Source: JAAYCI01 sp964370295 (GTDB lineage: Bacteria; Bacillota; Clostridia; Oscillospirales; Ruminococcaceae). From it: DNA of 26,467 bases. The stretch's first letter is position 1, and each line of letters begins with the position of its first letter. Where the stretch lies: contig CAYJIR010000032.1 in NCBI GenBank assembly GCA_964370295.1, positions 1 through 26,467 of the forward strand. Direction: 5' to 3'. Of this stretch, positions 1-7,365 are shown piece by piece. Under the pieces are notes generated by a model, which was not told where the DNA came from, ran no database searches, and saw only the letters and a program-made list of their open reading frames with translations. The position numbers were made by a program, and so were the translations under genes.

Positions 1-1018
1 GCGCCGCCAACTCCTTTTGCACAAGGTTTAATTCCAGCAGTTTTTCCACCACTTCCTGCACCTGTAAACGGCGTGTGTTGTGGCTGGTATAGGGTTCTTC
101 CGAGGCGGTGTTTGTGGTGCCCTCGTTGAAGTATTTTTCATAGTTTAAATCACGGTTGTCGGCCGGCACACGGAAATAGTCTCCCATGTCTTCGCAGTGC
201 AGGCGTTCTTCGGTAGTTAACAGGGTTTCGTATAGTTTTTCGCCGTGGCGCGCGCCAATCACACGCAGGCCGGTGTCTCCAAATAATTTTTGCACGGCGT
301 GTGCAAGATCTTCTATGGTGGAAGCAGGGCTCTTTTGCACAAACAAATCACCGGGGCGTGCATTTTGGAAAGCAAAGAGCACCAAATCTACGGCTTCGTC
401 TAAGTTCATAAGATAGCGCGTCATGCCGGGGTCTGTTATGGTCAGGGGTTTTTGGGCCTTAATTTGGTCTATGAACAAGGGGATTACACTGCCGCGGCTG
501 GCCATTACATTGCCGTAGCGTGTGGCACAAATCACGGTTTTGGCACCGGCATCCACGGCGTTACGAGCCGCGGCTCCCATCACTTTTTCCATCATGGCCT
601 TGGATATTCCCATGGCGTTAATGGGGTAGGCCGCTTTGTCTGTGGAAAGGCAAACCACTTTTTTAACGCCGTGTTTTACGGCACTTTTTAAAAGGTTATC
701 GGTGCCCACCACATTGGTTTGCACGGCCTCCATGGGGAAAAATTCGCAGCTGGGCACCTGCTTTAAGGCGGCGGCATGGAAAATATAGTCCACACCGGCC
801 ACGGCCACGTCTAAGCTTTCGCCGCTGCGCACATCTCCTATGTAAAACTTTACTTTATCGCTGGCAAGGCGTTTGCGCATGTCGTCCTGCTTTTTTTCGT
901 CCCGACTAAAAATGCGAATTTCTGCGATGTCACTGTTTAAAAAACGCCGAAGTACCGCGTTGCCAAAACTGCCGGTTCCGCCTGTGATAAGCAATTTACT
1001 GTTTGAAAACGTACCCAT
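1..1018 (-). CDS. capE: UDP-N-acetylglucosamine 4,6-dehydratase, CapE/FnlA type (3' end cut by window edge)
   Basis: I translated this from the minus strand; 339 codons are open to the left edge. The family is usually about 340-345 residues, so only a few C-terminal residues should be missing. The N-terminus carries the Rossmann nucleotide-binding motif TGGTGSFG (residues 12-19). STDKAAYPINAMGISK follows at about 125-140, giving an M-x-x-x-K catalytic pair (M136, K140) where most short-chain dehydrogenases have Y-x-x-x-K. That substitution is known for the CapE/FnlA branch, which makes 4-keto-6-deoxy UDP-sugars for capsule or O-antigen. A segment near the C-terminus (YTSHNTRRL) also fits that branch. 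The ATG follows an AGGAGG site at about 1024-1030. The next genes, perhaps CapF- and CapG-like enzymes, would lie beyond the left edge; this is inferred from known capsule clusters only. Confidence 0.9.
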   Translation of the reverse strand, partial: MGTFSNSKLLITGGTGSFGNAVLRRFLNSDIAEIRIFSRDEKKQDDMRKRLASDKVKFYIGDVRSGESLDVAVAGVDYIFHAAALKQVPSCEFFPMEAVQTNVVGTDNLLKSAVKHGVKKVVCLSTDKAAYPINAMGISKAMMEKVMGAAARNAVDAGAKTVICATRYGNVMASRGSVIPLFIDQIKAQKPLTITDPGMTRYLMNLDEAVDLVLFAFQNARPGDLFVQKSPASTIEDLAHAVQKLFGDTGLRVIGARHGEKLYETLLTTEERLHCEDMGDYFRVPADNRDLNYEKYFNEGTTNTASEEPYTSHNTRRLQVQEVVEKLLELNLVQKELAA

Positions 1019-1129
1019 ACATTCCTCCTGCAAGCGATGTGAAACCCGATTGTTTTTACGGGTTGATGGCTTGATGTAAGCTTTTATGTGGTAGGTAGCG
1101 CCGACACTACCTGGTATAAACGTAAAGTA

Positions 1130-2778
1130 TTAAGGGTCGAAATGGGGGTTCGGATAAATGGGCTCTAGCAAGTAGTTGCCTGTTTCGTCTATGATGGCAA
1201 AAAAACCATCTGTGGTGGTGACGGTGGCATAACCATCGCTGTGGAATCTGCTTGCATTCGCGTACTGCAGGGGTATAACCGGGTTTCCGCGGCGGTCTAT
1301 ATAACCATATAAACCATTTGTATCTACGCGTAGCAACTGTGTATCTTCGTGCACATGAATGTAGTTGTACTGTGGTGGCACAATGATGTGGCCCTGTTCG
1401 TCTATCATCCCTTGGCGCAGGTCGTCATCGGTTATAAGAGCGAGTTCGTCGTCAAAAAAAGGATGGGCGTATACAAATTGGGGTTCGATGACAAAACTGC
1501 CGCTTTCGTCTATATACCCCATAGGCATATTGAGTGCACCTTGTGCAGCGGCTAGCCCATTGTTCATCAGCGGTGAAAGACGTGTATATTGCGGGGGAAG
1601 AATGAATTTTCCGTTTTCATCGATAAGACCCCAGTAGCCGCCTTGGAGCACGGCAAAGGTATCGCTGTTGTCCGAACTGGTTAAATCTTCAAACTGTGGG
1701 GGCACGATTGTGTTTCCCTGTTCATCCAAAATCCCCCAGAGTCCATTCGATTGCACAAGGACACGCTCTAAATCGCTGGCATAAACGGCACTTTCGTATT
1801 GAGGCTGTACCAAAACTTCGCCGTTATTATCCACAAACCCGTAGCTGTCACTAAGCTCTATGATGGCGATGTCATCGTCGTGGAAACTGTAGACCATGGT
1901 ATAGTGAGGAGGCAATACAATTTGGCCCTTGTCGTCAATGAATCCCCAACCGTCGCCGATTTTCACGCTAACCAATCCGTTGTCGCCAAAATTACCGACA
2001 CTGTCGAACTGGGGAGGGATAACCATGTTGCCGTTTGTGTTGATAAAGCCCCACAGGTCGTTTTGTTGCACAGCGGCCATGCCGTATTCCGAAAAAGGCC
2101 TTGCGAATTCGTAGAGGGGCTCGATTTCGAAGTCTGTTTGTTCGTTGATATAGCCATAGGCTTCGCCGTTGTACACAGGGTACAGCCCATGCATAAACAA
2201 TATGTCGTCATCACTTTTGTCGCTGTCGAAGATGTTGTCAATAATGCCGAACTGAAATAAAACAAACACAATGGCACCCGCTAGCAAGGCCAACAAAAGC
2301 AACACAACCAATACCAGCACAATGATGAGGCCGGTTTTCTTCTTTTTTTTGGGCGCCTGTTCTTTGTTTGTGGGTGCTGCGGTAGTTTTGGCAGAGGGTG
2401 GCGTAGTGCTCCATGCGCTTTGCGGCTGTGGCATGGGCATTGGTGGCGCAGGGTCCTGCTCGCTTTGTGGCTGTGGCACGGGCACTGATGGCGTTGGGTT
2501 CTGCTCGCTTTGTGGCTGCGGCACGGGCACTGGTGGCGCAGGGTTCTGCTCGCTTTGTGGCTGTGGCGCGGGCACTGGTGGCGCAGGGTTCTGCTCGCTT
2601 TGTGGCTGTGGCACGGGCATTGGTGGCGNNNNNNNNNNNNNNNNNNNNNNNNNNNNNNNNNNNNNNNNNNNNNNNNNNNNNNNNNNNNNNNNNNNNNNNN
2701 NNNNNNNNNNNNNNNNNNNNNNNNNNNNCGGTCGCCGTCAAGCAATGTGGTGCCGCATTGTGAACAAAAAAAACCCAT
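1130..2778 (-). CDS. Membrane-anchored WG-repeat protein with N-terminal zinc ribbon, interrupted by assembly gap
   Basis: The start at 2778 has a GAGGA site upstream and reads MGFFCSQCGTTLLDGD, half of a zinc-ribbon (one C-x-x-C), before entering the N run. After the gap the reading frame holds five 15-residue proline/glutamine repeats. A lysine-rich stretch and one strong membrane helix (LIIVLVLVVLLLLALLAGA) come next, then about ten WG-type repeats to the C-terminus with cores WGFIN, WGFID, WGILD and WGLID, usually followed by PPQF or PPQY. The charge pattern puts the ribbon in the cytoplasm and the WG repeats outside. The two sides of the gap are in different frames if it is taken as 100 bases, so its true length should be 2 modulo 3. 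WG-repeat (KWG Leptospira-type) domains are thought to form beta-propeller-like folds of unknown partner. No function can be assigned. Confidence 0.8.
2396..2628 (-). repeat. 45-base tandem repeat array encoding Pro/Gln-rich 15-residue units
   Basis: Five imperfect 45-base units are visible (2576-2620, 2531-2575, 2486-2530, 2441-2485, 2396-2440). They encode units of the form VPVPQPQSEQNPAPP. The last unit, next to the membrane helix, is the most degenerate. Eight more bases of a further unit run into the N block, so the array continues into the gap. It is probably an extended linker between the zinc ribbon and the membrane helix. Confidence 0.9.
2629..2728. other. Assembly gap (100 N)
   Basis: Exactly 100 N, a conventional scaffold placeholder, located inside the 45-base repeat array. 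The true length is unknown. The array probably collapsed during assembly. Confidence 0.97.
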
Positions 2779-2864
2779 TTTGCTGTCCTCTTTTCGTAAG
2801 GTATCCGGTGGGTAAACCCCTGTCCCCTGTCATTGACATTCTTTACACGTTTACATATGTTTTT

Positions 2865-2893
2865 AGTATAGCACAGCGGGCAAGGTTTCGCAA
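2865..2893 (-). promoter_or_regulatory. Predicted sigma-A promoter of the WG-repeat gene
   Basis: On the minus strand a -35 of TTGCGA (2888-2893) and a -10 of TATACT (2865-2870) are separated by 17 bases, leaving a leader of about 80 bases before the ATG at 2778. The rest of the 306-base divergent gap holds the popT promoter and no gene. Confidence 0.6.
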
Positions 2894-3014
2894 GAAAGCG
2901 GTTGTGCACCGATAAAAGCATGTTTAATATTGAATCAACGAACTATTTTTACCATTATGGGTTTTTTATCACACAGAAAATCCACTCGATTTTTACCAAA
3001 GGAAGCTCTTTTGT

Positions 3015-3043
3015 TTGACAGTGTCCTCTCTTTTTGGCATAAT
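3015..3043 (+). promoter_or_regulatory. Predicted sigma-A promoter of popT
   Basis: A perfect TTGACA (3015-3020) and CATAAT (3038-3043) are spaced by 17 bases, with the popT start about 40 bases downstream. Confidence 0.75.
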
Positions 3044-3084
3044 AGTAAAGCTATTGTTGAACACAATGCTTTTTAGGAGGGCGT

Positions 3085-3924
3085 ATGGAACGATTGAAGC
3101 TGGTTGTAAAAGGTTTTTTTATCGGTATTGCCAACATCATTCCGGGGGTAAGCGGCGGTACCTTAATGATATCTTTGGGTGTTTATGAGGACATTATTCA
3201 TGCCATAAGCCACTTTTTCACCGACATTAAAAAACATATTGCCCTGCTACTCTTTTTAGGCCTGGGTGGAGGTGCGGCCCTGGTGCTGATGAGCCGTGTT
3301 ATCACCTATGCGCTGGAGTTCTACCAGTTGCCCACCATTTTGTTTTTTATTGGCCTGATTCTAGGCGGCACCCCTATGCTTTACAAACGAATTAAAGGGC
3401 AGGCAAAATCGGCGGGGAATGTTTTGGTTTTTCTGTTGATGTTTTCCATTGTGGCGGGCATGACCTTTATGGACAGTGGCTCGCGCGTGGCAGATTTAAC
3501 CGTGATGACACCGCTTTCCTATGGCATGTTGTTTTTTGCAGGCATAGTGGCAGCGGCCACCATGGTGATACCGGGTGTAAGCGGCTCTTTTATGCTTATT
3601 TTGCTGGGATATTACGAACCGGTTTTAAACACAATTAACGCGCTAACCGCCTTTGAAAACGTGCCACATAATCTTATTATTTTGGGTGTTTTTGCCTTGG
3701 GGCTTGCCGTGGGCATCGTGTTGGTGGCAAAGCTGATAGAGTTTTTGATAAATCGTTTTGAGGTGAAGACCTATTGCGGTATACTGGGTTTTGTGTTCGC
3801 CTCTGTCTTGTCTATCTTTGTAAGCGCCATCAACGACGGGCTGGTAGTGACCCCTTTGCAGGTGGTTGCAGGCATTGGGTTGTTTGTGGGTGGCTTCATA
3901 GTTGCACTAAAACTGGGCGATTAG
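3085..3924 (+). CDS. popT: DUF368 family protein, predicted undecaprenyl-phosphate translocase
   Basis: The protein is 279 residues and very hydrophobic, with roughly eight membrane segments. The motif PGVSGG (residues 20-25) recurs as PGVSGS at 163-168, the internal duplication expected of DUF368 proteins. DUF368 members (PopT) have been shown to return undecaprenyl phosphate, the lipid carrier of cell-wall and capsule precursors, across the membrane. That activity is taken from the family and not tested here. The start follows an AGGAGG site at 3075-3080, and a clear promoter lies upstream. The gene is divergent from the WG-repeat gene. The nearby CapE enzyme and penicillin-binding protein would both depend on this lipid carrier, but they are in separate transcription units. 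Confidence 0.88.
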   Translation: MERLKLVVKGFFIGIANIIPGVSGGTLMISLGVYEDIIHAISHFFTDIKKHIALLLFLGLGGGAALVLMSRVITYALEFYQLPTILFFIGLILGGTPMLYKRIKGQAKSAGNVLVFLLMFSIVAGMTFMDSGSRVADLTVMTPLSYGMLFFAGIVAAATMVIPGVSGSFMLILLGYYEPVLNTINALTAFENVPHNLIILGVFALGLAVGIVLVAKLIEFLINRFEVKTYCGILGFVFASVLSIFVSAINDGLVVTPLQVVAGIGLFVGGFIVALKLGD

Positions 3925-4039
3925 GCACAAAGAAAGTGCTGTAAACACATTTTCTGTTTATGCACACTTGTTGTGCGTATAGATATATCCTACTATTTTT
4001 GTTGTGTACTGTGTTATCACAGTGGAAAGGGGTTCTACC

Positions 4040-5284
4040 ATGAAAAATGTTTCCACACGGAAAGCCTTGGCACTGGTGGCCGCCATTGCCATACAATTAT
4101 GTTTGGGTGTTGCCTATATATGGAGTGTATTTCAAACCGGCATTGCAAACTCTTTGTTCGCGGGCGACAATGCCTCGGCCAGCCTTGCCTATTCCCTGCT
4201 GCTTGCAACCCTGACGGTGGGCAGTGTATGTGGTGGGCTTTTAACCGCCAAAATTCCGCTAAAAATGGTGGTGATGATAGGTGGGTTTATTCTGTCGGCC
4301 GGGTTCTTTTTGGCCTCGTTTACCCAGCCGGAATACGCCTGGCTCATTTGGATAGGCTATGGCCTGATGGGTGGTGTAGGCATGGGTTTTGCCTATTCCA
4401 CCACCATCGCATGTGTGCAGAAGTTATACCCGGAAAAAAAGGGCTTGGTAACCGGCATGGTGGTGGCCGCCTTGGGGCTTGGCGGTGTGGTGTTCACACC
4501 GCTGGTGGAATATATGATAGCTGCTTTTGGTGGGCAGGGTGTAGGTGAATTGATGACCTTGCGTGTGATAGCCGGAATATTTTTAGTGGTTTGCACGGTG
4601 GGTTCTTTGCTTTTATACACAGAGAAAGCGCCCGCTTCTGCCGTGGGTGCCCAAAAGCAAGGAAACAAAGATAGCAACCCCTTGCAGGTGCTGAAACGGC
4701 CCGAGTTTTATTTAATTACATTTTCGATGATGCTTGCCTGCACGGGCGGCCTGATGATGATTGGTTTTGCAAAACCCATTGCCGTGGGGCATGGCATGGT
4801 GGAAACAGCCACCATCGGTGTTTTGATGATTTCTATTTTCAATTCCATAGGGCGGTTGTTTTGGGGTATCATTTCCGATAAAATTGGGCGTGTTCCCACC
4901 TTGGTTATTTTAATGGTGGGCAGTGGCACCATGTCTTTGCTTGTAAACTGGGCACGTGGATATTGGATTTTTGTTCTTATTGCGTGCATCGGCTTTTTCT
5001 ATGGTGGCCTGCTTTCAAACTATCCAACCTTAACGGCCGAAACCTTTGGTTCCACCTATGTGGCCACAAACTATGGCATGGTGTTGCTTGGTTTTGGCTT
5101 GGCCGCCGTGGGCTCTTCTTACATAGCAGGATATTATAAAAATATTGCGGCCGACGACATCAGCTTGATGTTCCCCGCTTTTGCCATTGCCGCCGTTTGT
5201 TCTGTGGTGGCCGTGGTGCTTATTGTTCTGGTGCAGCGGCTAAGCACAAAAAGGAAGCGCGAAAGCGAGACGGCAGAGAAATAA
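4040..5284 (+). CDS. Major facilitator transporter, OFA (oxalate/formate antiporter-like) family
   Basis: The protein is 414 residues with about twelve hydrophobic segments. Near the N-terminus it has GVAYIWSVFQTGI, typical of the OFA branch of the major facilitator superfamily, followed by a loop ending in KIPLKMVV and a YPEKKGLVTGMVVA segment before helix five. The C-terminus is basic (STKRKRESETAEK) and cytoplasmic. OFA carriers move small carboxylates such as oxalate, formate or lactate, and the substrate here cannot be read from sequence. The frame is open from 4004, but ATG 4040 is preferred because AAAGGGG lies at 4026-4032 and the first helix follows directly. It lies 115 bases after popT and may have its own weak promoter (TTGTTG 3968-3973, TACTAT 3991-3996, 17-base spacer). 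It is followed by a terminator. Confidence 0.88.
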   Translation: MKNVSTRKALALVAAIAIQLCLGVAYIWSVFQTGIANSLFAGDNASASLAYSLLLATLTVGSVCGGLLTAKIPLKMVVMIGGFILSAGFFLASFTQPEYAWLIWIGYGLMGGVGMGFAYSTTIACVQKLYPEKKGLVTGMVVAALGLGGVVFTPLVEYMIAAFGGQGVGELMTLRVIAGIFLVVCTVGSLLLYTEKAPASAVGAQKQGNKDSNPLQVLKRPEFYLITFSMMLACTGGLMMIGFAKPIAVGHGMVETATIGVLMISIFNSIGRLFWGIISDKIGRVPTLVILMVGSGTMSLLVNWARGYWIFVLIACIGFFYGGLLSNYPTLTAETFGSTYVATNYGMVLLGFGLAAVGSSYIAGYYKNIAADDISLMFPAFAIAAVCSVVAVVLIVLVQRLSTKRKRESETAEK

Positions 5285-5343
5285 TGGCCCCCAAAAGGGA
5301 ATGCACGGGGCTGCCAAGTTCTTATTTGTTTTTGAAATAAAAG

Positions 5344-5372
5344 TAAGACCTCCTTTAGGGGTCTTATTTTTT
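5344..5372 (+). terminator. Rho-independent terminator after the OFA transporter
   Basis: A nine-base stem (5344-5352 with 5358-5366, one G-T pair) with a five-base loop is followed by six T at 5367-5372. It separates the transporter from the heat-shock operon. Confidence 0.85.
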
Positions 5373-5512
5373 ATGCCAAAAAAACAAATCCATAAACAAA
5401 TTAGTTTAATAGGTATTTTTATAAAGTGATTTGCCACATTGGAAATATTTTGATTTGGTTCTTTGCAGAATGTGAGAAATTTGCAAAATACAAAAAATTT
5501 TGGTTCTTCCCC

Positions 5513-5540
5513 TTGACAATTTCGTCAGATGTTGTAGAAT
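5513..5540 (+). promoter_or_regulatory. Sigma-A promoter of the hrcA operon
   Basis: TTGACA (5513-5518) and TAGAAT (5535-5540) are spaced by 16 bases, immediately upstream of CIRCE. The surrounding AT-rich stretch 5373-5512 shows no gene. Confidence 0.85.
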
Positions 5541-5544
5541 GGTA

Positions 5545-5571
5545 TTAGCACTCGAGAGCATAGAGTGCTAA
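5545..5571 (+). promoter_or_regulatory. CIRCE operator (HrcA binding site)
   Basis: This is the consensus inverted repeat TTAGCACTC-N9-GAGTGCTAA with no mismatch, lying between the -10 and the hrcA start. HrcA bound here blocks the operon at normal temperature. This is well established for the family. Confidence 0.98.
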
Positions 5572-5596
5572 ATGGATACAAGGAAGCGAGGGCAAC

Positions 5597-6640
5597 ATGC
5601 CTATGGACGATCGCAAAGAACGCATCATGATGGCCATTGTTTCTTTGTATGCAAGTGATGGTGAACCGGTGGGTTCCAATTTGTTGCAACGCCGCATTGA
5701 CATTTCAGTTTCTTCGGCCACCTTGCGCAACGAGATGGCAGCCCTTACACGATTGGGCCTTTTGGAACAGCCGCACACTTCGGCCGGGCGTATACCCACG
5801 GCCAAGGGATATCGCTATTATGTAGACCATCTTCTACGTGTGAAAAACCATTTAACCCCTAAAGAAGAACAATGCATTCAAAACAGTGTGGCCACCCTAG
5901 ACCACGACCCCGAAAAGTTGGCCAGGGGTTCTGCCATGGCACTTTCCGATCTATTGGGGTATGCCGTGATTGCCACCACCCCTCTGGTAACCGATTCGCA
6001 CATCGTGCACTACGAGGTGATGCAGGTGGGGCGCTATACCATGGCTGTTTTGGCCGTCACAGTGGCCGGCGGTGTGCTGACACGGGTGGCGAAAGTGGAT
6101 TTTGAGCCACAGGCCAAAGATTGCCAGCGTTTAGCACAGGCATTAAACAAACATTTGTGCTTTGTGGCCGAAGCCGATGTGGGGCCTTCTTGCATTTGCG
6201 CGATGGTAAACAGCCTGGGTGAGCATGGCCCGTGTAGTTGGCCTATTTTATCGGCCGCTCTTGTCTTGTTGGCCGAGGCAGGGAAGTCCTTTATGTATTT
6301 CGAGGGACAAAAGCACCTTTTGCGCTGGACCGAGCTGGATAAAGGCATGCGTGCCCTTTTGGAACTTGTGGGGACACAAAGCGATGTGGAACACTTGCTA
6401 CGCCCGCAAAACAACCGAACCACGGTTCTGCTTGGGGATGAGATGGAGCGTCCTATACCCGGCCTGTGTATCGTATCCAGGCACTATCCGGCTGCCGGTG
6501 GTTTGTATGGCGCCTTGGCTGTATTGGGCCCCACACGGATGCAGTTTGGCAAGGTGATACCCACGCTGGAATACTTTAGCAGGCTTCTGGGCAATGTGGT
6601 GGATGGCAACAGCAACGCCCAAAATATTTTTAAAACATAA
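5597..6640 (+). CDS. hrcA: Heat-inducible transcription repressor HrcA
   Basis: The protein is 347 residues, the usual HrcA length. The N-terminal winged helix (about 1-75) includes the family segment SSATLRNEMAALTRLGLLEQ followed by PHTSAGRIPTAKGYRYYVD. The rest is the GAF-like and dimerisation region, which is less conserved, as is normal. HrcA represses class I heat-shock genes by binding CIRCE, and its activity depends on the GroE chaperonin. It is the first gene of the operon, 25 bases after a perfect CIRCE, so it is autoregulated. A second ATG two codons downstream is possible; the first is used because GCGAGGG lies just upstream of it. Confidence 0.96.
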   Translation: MPMDDRKERIMMAIVSLYASDGEPVGSNLLQRRIDISVSSATLRNEMAALTRLGLLEQPHTSAGRIPTAKGYRYYVDHLLRVKNHLTPKEEQCIQNSVATLDHDPEKLARGSAMALSDLLGYAVIATTPLVTDSHIVHYEVMQVGRYTMAVLAVTVAGGVLTRVAKVDFEPQAKDCQRLAQALNKHLCFVAEADVGPSCICAMVNSLGEHGPCSWPILSAALVLLAEAGKSFMYFEGQKHLLRWTELDKGMRALLELVGTQSDVEHLLRPQNNRTTVLLGDEMERPIPGLCIVSRHYPAAGGLYGALAVLGPTRMQFGKVIPTLEYFSRLLGNVVDGNSNAQNIFKT

Positions 6641-6690
6641 ATAGATAGAGTTGTGGCAAGTGTAGCTTACCAAAGGAGGATATCGTAGAG

Positions 6691-7263
6691 ATGAGCAAGG
6701 CAGAAGAGCCAAACGTGGCCGGCCTCAAAAACGAGGCAGAGGCAGAGGGAAAAAGTAAAAAAGGTAAACGAGATAGCGGCAAGAAAGGCGTGGCAGAGGC
6801 CGCGGCCCAACTGGCCGCCACCGAAGAAAAGTTGGCAGAAGCCTTGGCCCGCACAGCAGAGGTGAACGAGCAGCTCTTGCGCACGGCCGCAGAATACGAA
6901 AACCACCGCAAACGCAGCCAGCGCGAAACAGAAAGTGCTTTTAACAGTGGGGTTGCTTTTTCGGCCGAGGCGCTTTTGCCCGTGATGGATATTTTGGGCG
7001 CCGCGGCACAAGCACCTACCAGTGATGAAGAATATAAAAAAGGTGTTTTAATGACGTTGCAAAAATGCCTGGATATTTTTCATAAATTGGGCATACACGA
7101 AATAGAGGCAATGGGAAAAGAATTCGACCCGCAGCTGCACAATGCCGTGATGCAAAAAGAAGCCGACGGTGTGGAGAGCGGCATCATCACCGAGGTGATG
7201 CAAAGCGGGTATATGCTGGGCGAAAAAGTGATTCGTCATGCCATGGTGGCCGTAGCCCCTTAA
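6691..7263 (+). CDS. grpE: Nucleotide exchange factor GrpE
   Basis: The protein is 190 residues. The first 45 are charged and alanine/lysine-rich, followed by a long coiled coil (about 45-100, including AAEYENHRKRSQRE). The C-terminal beta domain carries the GrpE signature, visible as GKEFDPQLHNAVM and GYMLGEKVIRHAMVAVA. GrpE releases ADP from DnaK. It lies 50 bases after hrcA with an AAAGGAGG site at about 6672-6679, so it is transcribed with hrcA. The N-terminal tail is richer in lysine and glutamate than the core, which is common. Confidence 0.96.
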   Translation: MSKAEEPNVAGLKNEAEAEGKSKKGKRDSGKKGVAEAAAQLAATEEKLAEALARTAEVNEQLLRTAAEYENHRKRSQRETESAFNSGVAFSAEALLPVMDILGAAAQAPTSDEEYKKGVLMTLQKCLDIFHKLGIHEIEAMGKEFDPQLHNAVMQKEADGVESGIITEVMQSGYMLGEKVIRHAMVAVAP

Positions 7264-7275
7264 ACCGAATGGGCA

Positions 7276-7308
7276 GGTGATACACAGCAAATAGAGAGCT
7301 GTGTCACC
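7276..7308 (+). other. Hairpin between grpE and dnaK
   Basis: The arms 7276-7288 and 7298-7308 pair over eleven bases with a two-base bulge and a nine-base loop. There is no T run after it, so it is not an ordinary terminator. It lies inside the operon, 58 bases before dnaK. Confidence 0.6.
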
Positions 7309-7365
7309 GGCAGATTCGCATAAATAGTAAACCAAAAACTTATATAGACAAAGGAGAATTTTATT

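Noticed and set aside
452..691. Plus-strand small frames at 186-416 and 452-691
   Set aside because: They are antisense to the CapE-type gene, whose own frame is continuous to the window edge.
1044..1063. Five-base inverted repeat between the WG-repeat and CapE-type genes
   Set aside because: The stem is too short, the loop is ten bases and there is no T run, so it is not supported as a terminator.
1799..2260. Plus-strand open frame of 153 codons
   Set aside because: Shadow of the WG-repeat gene; the translation has no domain and no upstream ribosome site.
2396..2628. Tandem repeats as a CRISPR array
   Set aside because: The units are contiguous with no spacers and are in frame as a protein repeat.
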